DNA from: Pseudomonadota bacterium
GTDB lineage: Bacteria > Pseudomonadota > Gammaproteobacteria > Steroidobacterales > Steroidobacteraceae
NCBI GenBank assembly: GCA_021850555.1
Contig: JAJZLX010000761.1
Span: 1-25,189, forward strand
Reading direction: 5' to 3'
Length of the DNA stretch: 25,189 nucleotides
Below the pieces are notes generated by a model. It worked only from the letters and a program-made list of their open reading frames with translations. It ran no database searches and was not told the DNA's origin. This document shows, piece after piece, positions 1 through 7,529 of this stretch (positions within the stretch are counted from its first letter, which is position 1; every line of letters starts with the position of its first letter). The position numbers and the translations under genes were made by a program.

Positions 1-438
1 GTGTGGGCGCAGCCAACCGGCATACTGGGCGATACGGCGGCACGCATCGCGCAAAGCGAGTTCGTCTCTCCGGGCTTGCATGTGGTGACGGTCGATTTCT
101 ACGACTCGGCGCTCGCCCCGGCCGCGCGCAGGACGTTTCAAATCCGCACCGCCCACATCCCGACTCCGGAATCGCAGACCTCCACGCATTACTTCATCGT
201 CCACGGCCGCAACTTTGCGCTCGACCAGCCGCCGGTCACCCAGTTCATGCATGAACAGCTCTTCAAAGCCTTTCAGGAAGATGTCTCCGGGCTTTGCGCC
301 ATCGAGCGCACGCTCATCGAGGCCGACGATGAGGTCTACGAGATTTCCGTCGCGAGCGATGCCGCCGGGGTAGCAATGCGCAAGTATCTGAAACGCCGTG
401 CCGACGAGGAGCGCGAGCCCTTGTCATCGCCGGGCTGA
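1..438 (+). CDS. Rieske-type aromatic ring-hydroxylating oxygenase, C-terminal fragment (cut by window start)
   Basis: The frame is open from base 1 and stops with TGA at 436-438, leaving 145 residues. There is no Rieske CxH...CxxH motif, so this is only the C-terminal part of the catalytic domain; the real start lies upstream of the window. The HYFIVHGRNFAL stretch, followed by an acidic helix with two Glu/Asp-rich segments and the ending DAAGVAMRKYLKRRADEE, is the pattern I associate with the tail of VanA/phenylpropionate-dioxygenase-like oxygenase alpha subunits. These mononuclear iron enzymes hydroxylate or O-demethylate aromatic acids using a separate reductase. The assignment rests on recall of that tail. 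The gene converges on the corrinoid operon (stops at 438 and 641), so it belongs to another transcript. An O-demethylating role would fit the neighbouring methyl-transfer operon, but that is inference. The GTG at base 1 is an internal codon by chance. Confidence 0.7.
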   Translation: MWAQPTGILGDTAARIAQSEFVSPGLHVVTVDFYDSALAPAARRTFQIRTAHIPTPESQTSTHYFIVHGRNFALDQPPVTQFMHEQLFKAFQEDVSGLCAIERTLIEADDEVYEISVASDAAGVAMRKYLKRRADEEREPLSSPG

Positions 439-640
439 TCGTCGGGTAACCCCGGGTACTCGAGGAACGGTCTAATGCCGTCAGCACGCCCTCGAAACCG
501 TGAAAGAGGGCGGTGAAGCCGCGCGTGGCGCACCGAGCGAAGTCAACGGCATACATCCTCCCTCGCCGGATTGGAGGAAGAATCGACCGTTATCGCACAG
601 GCCACATCCGCAGGCGGCCGCCCTCTCCTTTCGCTGCGTC

Positions 641-1822
641 TTAGCCACTCCAGATCTGGCATGGGCTTTCGAGTGCGGTCAGCTCTGCGAACGGGGACTC
701 CTCAAACAACAGCGCTTCGAACCGATTGCCTGGCGCGATCCGGGCATCGGGCAAGCCGAGGTGTCGGCGGTTGGTGGTAGTGGCGGCCTTCAGTGCCGCC
801 TCGAGGGGCAGCCCGGCCTCGACGTAGTGGCGGATCTCTTGCGCGACGGCCTTGCCGTGCTCCACGCCCATGCTGCCCGCGTCGGTGCCGAGCAGCAGCT
901 CGACACCCATCTCGTGGGCGAAGCGCAGGTGTTCCCGGTGGGCATCGAGGATCCTGTGCAGATTGCCGACCACCGCCTGCGACCAGCCGCTCGCCTGCGG
1001 GAAGGCCCATTGGAAGTGCACGGGGCAGAAGGTAGGGGTCCAGGCGATGCGCCGGTCACGCATGAGGGCGAGCATTGCGCGGCTCATGAAGAACCCGTGC
1101 TCGATCGAGTCCACGCGCGCCTCCGCGGCGACCTGCAAGCCCTTCAGTCCGCTGCAGTGCGCGAGCGTACGCTTGCCGCATCGGCGCGCCGCGTTGACGA
1201 TCAGGGCTGCTTCCTCGGTTGCGAACTGCGGTTCGTCCGTGACCGCGCCGCGCTCGAAGTCGATCAGGCCTGTCAGAACGATCTTGATCGCATCCGCCCG
1301 GACGTTGCGCTCGGTCACTGCCGCGATGATGGAGGCATGGTCGGTAACATCCAGGCCAATGAACGCGCCATACTGTTTTGGGCGTTTGAGGCCAATGCCC
1401 GCCGAGTACACCCTCGTCATACCCACCGCACCGCCGGCCACCTCGTCGCGGATCATGTCATTGATCGCGTAACGATCACCCGCATCACGCACATGGCAGA
1501 CGCCGTAACGCAAGGACTGGCGCGCGCTCTCGCGAGCCGCCTCGAGGAGCGTCGCAACTGGCTGCTTTGCATGGGCGGCCCGGCTCGGTCCGTCGATCGG
1601 CACGCCATGCAGCAGCAGGTGAACATGTGCATCAACCAGGCCGGGCATCACGAACGCGCCGCGCACGACGGGGACACCACGGCTTTCGAACGCGCTGCCG
1701 TAATCGCCGGTGGAGACTTCCCGAATGCGGCCACCGTCCAGGTGCAGCGTCAAGGGGCCCGCGAAGTAACGCTCCCCGTCAAAGCTGCCCTCCGTGGCCA
1801 CCACCGCAAACTCGGTCGGCAT
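641..1822 (-). CDS. Metal-dependent amidohydrolase (imidazolonepropionase-like), last gene of corrinoid operon
   Basis: This 393-residue protein belongs to the amidohydrolase superfamily. It has the metal-binding HxH (H66-V-H68) after the MPGLVDAHVH strand, a candidate carbamylated Lys (K180 in DAIKIVLTG), H222 (AHCSG), H242 (SIEHG) and the catalytic Asp in LLGTDAG (D314). The set resembles the binuclear imidazolonepropionase/prolidase-like subgroup, which hydrolyses cyclic or linear amide and peptide bonds; the substrate cannot be read from sequence. The frame is open further upstream, but the ATG at 1820-1822 is chosen because AGGTGA lies 5 bases before it and because it leaves 25 bp to the stop of the methyltransferase gene, without overlap. 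It is the distal gene of the six-gene operon and not a usual corrinoid-demethylase component. It may process the methyl donor (for example an N-acyl or lactam compound) before or after demethylation; that is speculation. Confidence 0.88.
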   Translation of the reverse strand: MPTEFAVVATEGSFDGERYFAGPLTLHLDGGRIREVSTGDYGSAFESRGVPVVRGAFVMPGLVDAHVHLLLHGVPIDGPSRAAHAKQPVATLLEAARESARQSLRYGVCHVRDAGDRYAINDMIRDEVAGGAVGMTRVYSAGIGLKRPKQYGAFIGLDVTDHASIIAAVTERNVRADAIKIVLTGLIDFERGAVTDEPQFATEEAALIVNAARRCGKRTLAHCSGLKGLQVAAEARVDSIEHGFFMSRAMLALMRDRRIAWTPTFCPVHFQWAFPQASGWSQAVVGNLHRILDAHREHLRFAHEMGVELLLGTDAGSMGVEHGKAVAQEIRHYVEAGLPLEAALKAATTTNRRHLGLPDARIAPGNRFEALLFEESPFAELTALESPCQIWSG

Positions 1823-1847
1823 CGTCACCTGAGCGGCTCTGCCCGCC

Positions 1848-2729
1848 TCAGGCACGGTAAAGCTTGCGCACGGCGCGCAACGCGTTGCTGCCGCGGCTGG
1901 CAAGGAAGGTGCGGTAGGCCTGCAGCACGTAATTGTCCTCGGCCAGAGGGTGGTACTGGCGCCACGGCGTGCCGAGTACGGTATCAAGCCCGCGCGGCAC
2001 TGCGATGGTGAGAAAGGCGCATTCCAGGCTGTGCTTGAGGTCCGAGCCGTCGACCGCCCTGGGGGGAAGCTGCTGGCCGATGTTTGACAAGCCGCCCATC
2101 ATATGTGCGCCCTTGAGGGCCGGATCCCGGTGCACAAGCATCATGGCCTGCAGGGTATTGTCGTTCAGACCATCCGTGTCGGCAATGATCGCCGAAACAG
2201 ACATGTCGAGCAGAATGTCGTCCGGCGTGAGGCCGTACTCGCTGCGCAGCCGTTCCACGCCCCGACAGCAGGTGCCGTAAATCTGCTCCGCGGTCTTGTT
2301 GCCTTTGGCGACACCTTCCTCGACACGCTCTGAGCTCATGAGGATGACGCGCAGCGGGAACTCGCGGGCGAGCTCGATGAGCCCCCAGCGGTGCTCGGTG
2401 ATCGAGTTGAGGATGGCTTTGCGGCCACGTGCCTTCGCCGGATCATACGCCTGGAAGCACTGGCGCTGAACCTCGATGCTGGGGAAATCGAACGAGAGCG
2501 GCAGGTCGACCACATCCTGAATGGCGCGAATCACCTCGACCATGAACCCGGGATCGGTCAGCGCCCGGGACCCGGTGTTGACGTTCAGGTACGCAGCGCC
2601 CGTTTCGGCCTGCTTGATTGCCAAGGCCTGGATCCCCTGGATGTCCGAGTTGTCGAAGAGGGCTTTGGTGCTCCTGAAGCCCGGATTGATCCGCTCGCCG
2701 ATCAGCTGGATGGGAAACGACTGGGTCAT
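1848..2729 (-). CDS. Methyltetrahydrofolate:corrinoid methyltransferase (MT II, AcsE/MeTr-like pterin-binding)
   Basis: A 293-residue cytoplasmic TIM-barrel protein of the pterin-binding/MeTr family. It begins with the typical IGERIN segment (residues 10-15). The residues that bind the pterin ring in acetogen MeTr (AcsE) all have counterparts here: D81 (SFDFPS), N108 (ILNSI), D175 (LLDMSV) and N216 in GLSNIGQ. In this context it most likely accepts the methyl group from the corrinoid protein encoded at 6583-7245 and passes it to tetrahydrofolate, i.e. the MT II step of an O-demethylase system. Methionine-synthase-like or dihydropteroate-synthase roles are less likely because the MetH homocysteine domain is absent and the neighbours are corrinoid proteins. 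The ATG at 2727-2729 overlaps the TGA of the preceding activator gene (ATGA), with GAGGAG 7 bases upstream, so translation is coupled. The longer open frame to 2783 has no support. Confidence 0.9.
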   Translation of the reverse strand: MTQSFPIQLIGERINPGFRSTKALFDNSDIQGIQALAIKQAETGAAYLNVNTGSRALTDPGFMVEVIRAIQDVVDLPLSFDFPSIEVQRQCFQAYDPAKARGRKAILNSITEHRWGLIELAREFPLRVILMSSERVEEGVAKGNKTAEQIYGTCCRGVERLRSEYGLTPDDILLDMSVSAIIADTDGLNDNTLQAMMLVHRDPALKGAHMMGGLSNIGQQLPPRAVDGSDLKHSLECAFLTIAVPRGLDTVLGTPWRQYHPLAEDNYVLQAYRTFLASRGSNALRAVRKLYRA

Positions 2730-4597
2730 TGAGCGCTCCTCGGCGTCGGCCGTTCGTGAAATCCAATGTGATGCAGAAAGCATTTCTGAAAGTCGGCACG
2801 CGTGCCCAGCTCCACATAGCGGGCGCCGGCGGCGAGCTGCGCCGCGCGCGCCCGCGCCGTAGTCGACACGGCCGCCAAACGCACCCCGGCGCCCGCGGCA
2901 TTGCCGACCTGCACGTAACGCTCGATGGGTAGCGATGGAAACAGTCCGATGGCAATTGCGCTGCGCACACTGATATAGGCACCGAAGGAGCCGGCGATCA
3001 CGAACCGCTCCACCTGCTCGGGCCCGATCCCGGCTTCCTCGAGCAGTAGGTCCGTAGCGGTGCGGATCGCGGCCTTGGCCAGCTGCACGGCGCGCAGGTC
3101 GCTCTGCGAAAACAGCACTGAGCGTACCAGGCGCACGGCGCGCATGCCGTGCGCATCCGTGAGGACGCGGGCAGGCTCGGGGAGGATCCGCCCCGCGACG
3201 TTGGCGAGGCCGGCTTCAAGCAGTGCGGCCACCGTATCGAGGACGCCCGAGCCACATAGGCCGATGGCGGGCTTTCCTCCGATGGTCTCGACGTGCAACT
3301 GGCCGTGCACGACACCTACGCGCTCGATGGCACCGGCGGCGGCGCGCATGCCGCATGAGATATGTCCGCCCTCCAATGCAGGGCCCGACGGTGCCGAGGC
3401 GCAGATGATCCTGCCGTCGTGGATCACTGAAATCTCGGTATTGGTGCCGATGTCCATGACCACGCTGGTGCCTGCGTCCGACCATTGGGGCTGTGTCGCG
3501 AGCAGAGCGGTGACATGATCTCCGCCCACGAATCCCCCCACTCCTCCCACTACGTGCACCCAAGCGCCCGCCGCGACCGTAAGGCCGAGGTCGCGCGCGC
3601 GTACGTCCAGGGGCCCGCGGCTAGCGGCCACGAATGGCGCGCGACCCAGCTGCCTGACCGGCAACCCCAACATCAAGTGATGCATGGCCGTGTTACCGCA
3701 GATGGCCACGTCCACGATGACCTCTGGAGCCACGCCAACGGCTGCGCACAGATCATGGGCCATGGCGTTGATCGCTTTGACGACAGCTGTCTTCAGCTCG
3801 CAGGCCACGTCCGCATCCTTGATCGCAGCGTTGATGCGGCTGATGACGTCGCCGCCCCACGCCACCTGGGGATTTTCCACGGCAAGGGTGGCAAGCCTCG
3901 TGCCGCTACCCACCTCCAGCAGAAACGCTGCGATATTGGTGGTCCCCAGGTCGACGGCGAGCGCCAGCCCATGCCCGCCCGCGGGCATCACCGAGATCAC
4001 CTCGCCATTGCGTATCCAGGCGCGCAGCTTCGAGTTGCCGTCGTGCAATTGGGTGCGAAACACCGTAGGCAGCGACCGCGTGACAGCCAGATCGACGACC
4101 GGGCGCCCTTGGCCCGCATCAGCCAGCGCATGCACCAGCCGTTCGGCATCCGCCTGGCAGTCCTGCAGCGTGGGCACCGGTAGGGTCACGTCGAAGGCCA
4201 GCACCGCTGGCTGGGCAGCCAGGCGCTCGGCATCTGCGGACTCGACTTCGGCGCGCATGACCGGAGCGAGCGACCGCGGTGAGACCTCGACGGTACAGTC
4301 GGACGTTGCGACGCACTGGCAGGCACGTACCCACTTCTTTCTCGGAGATGCGTGATCTCGCCGCCGCGCCGGCTCACGCCCCGCCAGCGTCTTCGGCCCA
4401 CGCACCGTGACACTGCCCTCGATGACCCGGATGAGACAGCTCCCACACACGCCCCGGCCACCGCAAGCTGCAATGATGCGCACCCCCTGGCGCCGGGCGC
4501 ACTCCTGGACCGTCTCACCCGCGCGTGCCTGGATCTCGCGCTGCACCTGCGGAAAACGCAGGCGGTACAGCGCCACCGTCTGCGGTCCGCGTTTCAC
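2726..4597 (-). CDS. Corrinoid-activating [2Fe-2S] ferredoxin/ASKHA protein (RACE-type reductive activator)
   Basis: This is the reductive activator that restores inactive Co(II) corrinoid to Co(I) with ATP. Numbered from the GTG at 4597 (623 residues), an N-terminal ferredoxin-like domain carries C45-x5-C51-x2-C54 and a fourth Cys at 93 (with C95 beside it), typical of a plant-type [2Fe-2S] cluster. After a linker region there is a C-terminal ASKHA ATPase fold: DLGTTN (216-221, phosphate 1), DIGTNTE (382-388, phosphate 2), GPALEG (405-410) and a late AGSFGAY. This is the architecture of the RACE proteins (COG3894/DUF4445) found with acetogen O-demethylases. Start choice: GTG 4595-4597 overlaps the preceding TGA as GTGA, matching the coupling elsewhere in the operon, but no good ribosome site is visible. 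A GTG at 4666 (longer) or 4576 (shorter) is possible. It overlaps the downstream MT II start by 4 bases. Confidence 0.9.
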   Translation of the reverse strand: MKRGPQTVALYRLRFPQVQREIQARAGETVQECARRQGVRIIAACGGRGVCGSCLIRVIEGSVTVRGPKTLAGREPARRRDHASPRKKWVRACQCVATSDCTVEVSPRSLAPVMRAEVESADAERLAAQPAVLAFDVTLPVPTLQDCQADAERLVHALADAGQGRPVVDLAVTRSLPTVFRTQLHDGNSKLRAWIRNGEVISVMPAGGHGLALAVDLGTTNIAAFLLEVGSGTRLATLAVENPQVAWGGDVISRINAAIKDADVACELKTAVVKAINAMAHDLCAAVGVAPEVIVDVAICGNTAMHHLMLGLPVRQLGRAPFVAASRGPLDVRARDLGLTVAAGAWVHVVGGVGGFVGGDHVTALLATQPQWSDAGTSVVMDIGTNTEISVIHDGRIICASAPSGPALEGGHISCGMRAAAGAIERVGVVHGQLHVETIGGKPAIGLCGSGVLDTVAALLEAGLANVAGRILPEPARVLTDAHGMRAVRLVRSVLFSQSDLRAVQLAKAAIRTATDLLLEEAGIGPEQVERFVIAGSFGAYISVRSAIAIGLFPSLPIERYVQVGNAAGAGVRLAAVSTTARARAAQLAAGARYVELGTRADFQKCFLHHIGFHERPTPRSAQ

Positions 4598-5292
4598 GGC
4601 TGTGGCCGGATATCGTCGCGAGCGGATCCGGAGCGCGCCCAGTTGCAGCGCTGCCGTGATCGACACTCGGCGCAGCGTGACCAGCTCGCCTCGGGCAGAT
4701 CGCGGCCGATGCCGAGAATTGCCGTCGTCGACTTGACAGGCTCAAGCAGACAGCGCCTGGAGAGCCTGATGCCGATTTGGGCACCGCCCGAAAGCGCCAG
4801 TGCGGCGGCTTGAGCCTCCAGCCCCAGGCCCGGATCACCCGGGCGCAGCTCCCCGGCCATGTCCAGTCCAAGCCGTGAGGCGCGCGCCTGCATCCGCTCC
4901 TCGACCCTGCGGTTGATCACTGTCAACATCTCGTTTCCCAGTGCATCGAGAGCCATCGCAAGTGACGGCCGCCGCTCGGAAAACAGCGACCTGACACGCG
5001 CCTCGAGGGCCCCGCCCAGCGTACAGGCCGCAAAGCCAAGCGCAGTCAGCTCGCCGCTTGCCGGCACCAGCCGCGGCGCAAACAGCGTCTCGCCCTCCAC
5101 AGTCAGCTTGCCGTCGAGATTCCTCTCCAGCGGCACGATGCGCAGCGCATAGCGGCATTCCCCCAACTCTTCCTCTGCTGCGAGGGCCAGCGCGCGTTCG
5201 CGCAGGACCATCGCCGCGGGCGAATGCACCCTCAGGTGGGATGCGCGGGCCAACGCCTTCAGGGGATCGATGCGGCCGAGTTCAGCCCGCAT
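4594..5292 (-). CDS. MetH activation-domain-like protein (B12-dependent methionine synthase reactivation fold)
   Basis: A 232-residue protein that resembles a stand-alone version of the cobalamin-dependent methionine synthase activation domain, the module that binds SAM and remethylates oxidised cobalamin. Features behind the call are the central LGFAACTLGGALE segment, the helix NEMLTVINRRVEERM followed by the ELRPGDPGL turn that matches the activation-domain Arg-Pro-x-Pro-Gly-Tyr region in position, and LEPVKSTTAILGIG near the end. The C-terminus carries C207-x2-C210-x5-C216, a Cys cluster not present in MetH that suggests a metal or Fe-S site. Such proteins accompany corrinoid methyltransferase clusters in anaerobes, with incompletely known function. 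The ATG at 5290-5292 overlaps the end of the MT I gene by 11 bases; upstream residues in the longer open frame are the MT I gene read in another frame. Co-occurrence with RACE suggests a second repair or assembly role. Confidence 0.78.
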   Translation of the reverse strand: MRAELGRIDPLKALARASHLRVHSPAAMVLRERALALAAEEELGECRYALRIVPLERNLDGKLTVEGETLFAPRLVPASGELTALGFAACTLGGALEARVRSLFSERRPSLAMALDALGNEMLTVINRRVEERMQARASRLGLDMAGELRPGDPGLGLEAQAAALALSGGAQIGIRLSRRCLLEPVKSTTAILGIGRDLPEASWSRCAECRSRQRCNWARSGSARDDIRPQP

Positions 5293-6583
5293 ATTTCCTG
5301 GCCGCCGCGAACATCGCGCGTGCATTCTCGACCGGCGTCTCGTCCGGCAAACCGAATGCGGCGTCCAGCAGCAGGCGCCCGCCGCGGTTGAACACATTCT
5401 CCACCAGATGACGCACCGCCGCATCCACGTCATCCGGCGTACCGGTGGTGAGCAGCGAGGGAGAAAGGTTGCCGCGCAGGCAAACCGTATCGCCCAGCAC
5501 CTCGCGCGCCCTCACCAGATCGGTGCGCTCGAACCAGTAAATGGCCTTGTTCTTTGGAATATCGGCGATGATCTCCAGCCGCTTGGTGCAGTCGGCCTCC
5601 CACAGCGGCATGGGGATGAGCCCGGCGTCGATCATCTCGAGCATCATCTGGCGGAACGTCGGCCAGTAGAACTCCTTGAACTGCTTCTCGGACATGAACG
5701 CATCCGGCGCCCAGTGGATCGGAATCATGACAACCGGATGGCCCGTCGCCCTCGCATTGTCGATGGTCAGTCTGGTGAGGACGATGCGCATCTTGTCCAG
5801 CAGCTCGAGGAGCTTGTCCTTCCTGCGGAACAGATCCGTCATCATGCCGCGCGCGCCGCGGAAATAGTCGGCAAGCACATCATACGGCGCGCCGGTGCTG
5901 CTGCCTGCGTCGCGTGGATAGCCGTTCGCAGTGATGCGGCCGGCGAAATCGGCATTATGAGCGGCCATGCGCTCGGCTTCCTCGGCGGCCTTGAACAGCT
6001 TCTCGAATGCTTCACGCACCTGCGGACGCGCGAAACCGCGCAAGCCGCCGATGAGCCGGAAATAGTGCATGCCCGGCAGATACGGCATGTCCGCGAAACC
6101 TTCGAGCGCTCCGCCGATGCGCGGCAGGTATTTGCGCAGGTAGAACGCCGTGGGATCGAATAGAAACTCCTCGTACTCCTCGCCCATCATGTACTCGCGA
6201 TCGAGATACTGGTAGGGCTGCTGGTCTCCGACACCATGTCCCGGCCATTGCAGCTGCTTGAAGTCGAGGGCCTCGAGGGACGGTCCCCAGACCGAGCCGG
6301 CGGTCAAATTCGGCGCCACTACGTCCGGGTCCAGCTCCAGCGTGGCACGCTCGGCCAGTTCCTTGGTCTTCTCGTAATCGTACATCAGCTCCTTGAGGCT
6401 GATGCCGCCGTACTTTGCCAGCCAAAATGTCGCATACAGCGCCACCGGCAGACGGTCGGGCATACGACCCTCGACGCAGTCCATCAGCCGCTTCCAGCGC
6501 GCGTCAAAAGCGCCTTTGACGGGCGAGCCTTCCGGCGGTTGCAGCGCCAGCTCAAGAAACCGCTTGTCCCGTGCCTCGGCCAT
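5282..6583 (-). CDS. URO-D-fold methyltransferase, likely MT I (methyl donor:corrinoid methyltransferase)
   Basis: A 433-residue member of the uroporphyrinogen-decarboxylase superfamily, the fold used by MtaA, MtbA and CmuA. Family landmarks are the N-terminal DRLPVALYATFW strand (44-54), IPIHWAPDAFMS (288-298), LWEADCTKRLE (327-337), CLRGNLSPSLL (368-378) and the ending GLPDETPVENARAM. The sequence is longer than true HemE (about 350) and sits directly after a corrinoid protein gene, so a role in moving a methyl group from a donor to Co(I) is much more likely than haem synthesis. The His-x-Cys pair of MtaA/MtbA is replaced by E329-A-D331-C332, and the later Cys by a DAAFG segment (407-411), so metal binding must differ. 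The donor (aryl methyl ether, methylamine, thioether) cannot be read off. The ATG at 6581-6583 shares one base with the preceding stop (TGATG), with GGGAG upstream. Confidence 0.85.
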   Translation of the reverse strand: MAEARDKRFLELALQPPEGSPVKGAFDARWKRLMDCVEGRMPDRLPVALYATFWLAKYGGISLKELMYDYEKTKELAERATLELDPDVVAPNLTAGSVWGPSLEALDFKQLQWPGHGVGDQQPYQYLDREYMMGEEYEEFLFDPTAFYLRKYLPRIGGALEGFADMPYLPGMHYFRLIGGLRGFARPQVREAFEKLFKAAEEAERMAAHNADFAGRITANGYPRDAGSSTGAPYDVLADYFRGARGMMTDLFRRKDKLLELLDKMRIVLTRLTIDNARATGHPVVMIPIHWAPDAFMSEKQFKEFYWPTFRQMMLEMIDAGLIPMPLWEADCTKRLEIIADIPKNKAIYWFERTDLVRAREVLGDTVCLRGNLSPSLLTTGTPDDVDAAVRHLVENVFNRGGRLLLDAAFGLPDETPVENARAMFAAARKYAG

Positions 6584-7245
6584 CACACTGCTGCTCCCAT
6601 CCACTTCTTGCCGAGCGCGACGGCTTCCACCGCGTTGACACCGAAGGCGTCGGCACCGGTATAGGCACGCACCGTCTCATCGATCTGCCCGCCGCCGATC
6701 ATGACTTTGATCCGGCTGCGTACACCTGCCTGATCGAAGGCTTCAATGGTCTCCTTCATGGAATCGAACGCCAGAGTCAGGAACCCTGACAGCCCAACGA
6801 CATCCGGCTCGAACGCGCGTATCTCGTCGATGAATGTCTGGACGGGAACGTCGACGCCGATGTCCTTCACCTCGAAGCCGTTGATATCGAGCATAAACGT
6901 GACGATGTTCTTGCCGATGTCGTGCAGGTCACCGTGCACCGTCCCGATCAGGACGCGCCCGAGCTTCTTCGTATCGGCACCCGGGCCGCCGGTGATGAGC
7001 GGTTTGGCGATCTTGCCGATGTTGTCGAGCATCTCGCCGGCCAGCACCAGTTCGGGCAGAAAGTACTCCTGTGCCTCGAAGCGCTTGCCGACGATCTCCA
7101 TCGCGGCGCGGCAGAGGTCGAGCACGCGCAGCGGCGGCACCTTGTCCTCGAGCAACATCTTCTTCGCGAGGGCCGCGCCCTCGTCTTCATTCATGTCGGC
7201 AAGCAACCGCACTAGCCGGCGTTCGTCATCGTCATTCATGTTCAT
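6583..7245 (-). CDS. Corrinoid (B12-binding) methyl-carrier protein, first gene of demethylase operon
   Basis: This 220-residue protein matches the MtaC/MtbC/MtgC-type methyl carriers. An N-terminal helical cap (about 1-90) is followed by a Rossmann-like B12 domain with the base-off motif D106-x-H108-x2-G111 in GTVHGDLHDIGKNIV; H108 would coordinate cobalt. The downstream S153 (GLSGFLT) and the G184-G186 loop (MIGGGQ) are also as expected, and the length is typical. It would carry the methyl group between MT I (next gene) and MT II. It is the promoter-proximal gene, which suits the component needed in stoichiometric amounts. The ATG at 7243-7245 starts an acidic, Met/Asn/Asp-rich N-terminus; a second ATG two codons later is an alternative, and the ribosome site is weak (GAGACG). 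The open frame continues upstream to 7782, but that extension is Arg/Pro-rich and looks non-coding. Confidence 0.92.
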   Translation of the reverse strand: MNMNDDDERRLVRLLADMNEDEGAALAKKMLLEDKVPPLRVLDLCRAAMEIVGKRFEAQEYFLPELVLAGEMLDNIGKIAKPLITGGPGADTKKLGRVLIGTVHGDLHDIGKNIVTFMLDINGFEVKDIGVDVPVQTFIDEIRAFEPDVVGLSGFLTLAFDSMKETIEAFDQAGVRSRIKVMIGGGQIDETVRAYTGADAFGVNAVEAVALGKKWMGAAV

Positions 7246-7380
7246 CGTGGCGTCTCGACGATTGGACTCAAGGCGAATGGAACTCAACTCGGACGAAGCG
7301 GTCGTCTGCTTGAGATCGCATGATCTGGTGATGGGGTGTGCGTCGTTTGCCGTCCGAGCCGCAGGGATGTTCAGGTGCAG

Positions 7381-7406
7381 GATTGCGGGGAGCGACAACT
7401 GCAATC
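7381..7406. promoter_or_regulatory. Inverted repeat GATTGC-N14-GCAATC upstream of corrinoid operon (candidate operator)
   Basis: Perfect 6-bp arms at 7381-7386 and 7401-7406, about 136-161 bases upstream of the corrinoid-protein start. The ATTGC/GCAAT half-sites also occur in the palindrome at 10139-10159 near the sigma-54 promoter, but the spacing differs (14 against 11 bases), so a shared regulator is only a possibility. Confidence 0.25.
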
Positions 7407-7510
7407 GCGCGGGCGTCGCAGGGCAGGTGGTGTATGTCGGCTGCGCCAGAGCGGCCGGCCTGCCGATGGCGCCCGGCAGCCGGGTCCCGGTGTGACGCGC
7501 GGACCGGTGG

Positions 7511-7529
7511 AGCGCTCGAAGCGAGCGCT
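7511..7529. repeat. Perfect 8-bp hairpin (AGCGCTCG, 3-base loop)
   Basis: The arms AGCGCTCG and CGAGCGCT are perfect reverse complements around AAG. No T-run follows on either strand, so this is not a standard intrinsic terminator. It lies in the presumed leader of the corrinoid operon and could be an operator or an RNA hairpin. Confidence 0.35.

Noticed and set aside
314..556. Minus-strand 80-residue frame beginning MYAVDFARCATRGFTALFHGF
   Set aside because: It overlaps the Rieske gene's coding end on the opposite strand, has no family match I recognise, and becomes Arg/Pro-rich; it is probably a shadow frame or an old repeat fragment.
500..2011. 503-residue plus-strand frame over the amidohydrolase and MT II genes
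   Set aside because: It is antisense to two genes with clear motifs and has no domain features, as expected for GC-rich shadow frames.
5270..6163. 297-residue plus-strand frame antisense to MT I
   Set aside because: The minus-strand URO-D protein has family motifs throughout; this frame has none.
5282..6583. Annotation as true uroporphyrinogen decarboxylase (hemE)
   Set aside because: The protein is about 80 residues longer than HemE, lacks the HemE N-terminal RPPVWxMRQAGRY motif and lies inside a corrinoid operon.
7381..7450. Minus-strand sequence GCCGACATAC...ACCTGCC resembling a cobalamin-riboswitch B12 box
   Set aside because: Only the final ACCTGCC fits the box; the other conserved parts (GCCACTG, the GGGAA..CCGGTG block, GCTGCCCCCGCAACTG) are missing in order, and the box would be about 170 bases from the start. 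A covariance-model search would decide.
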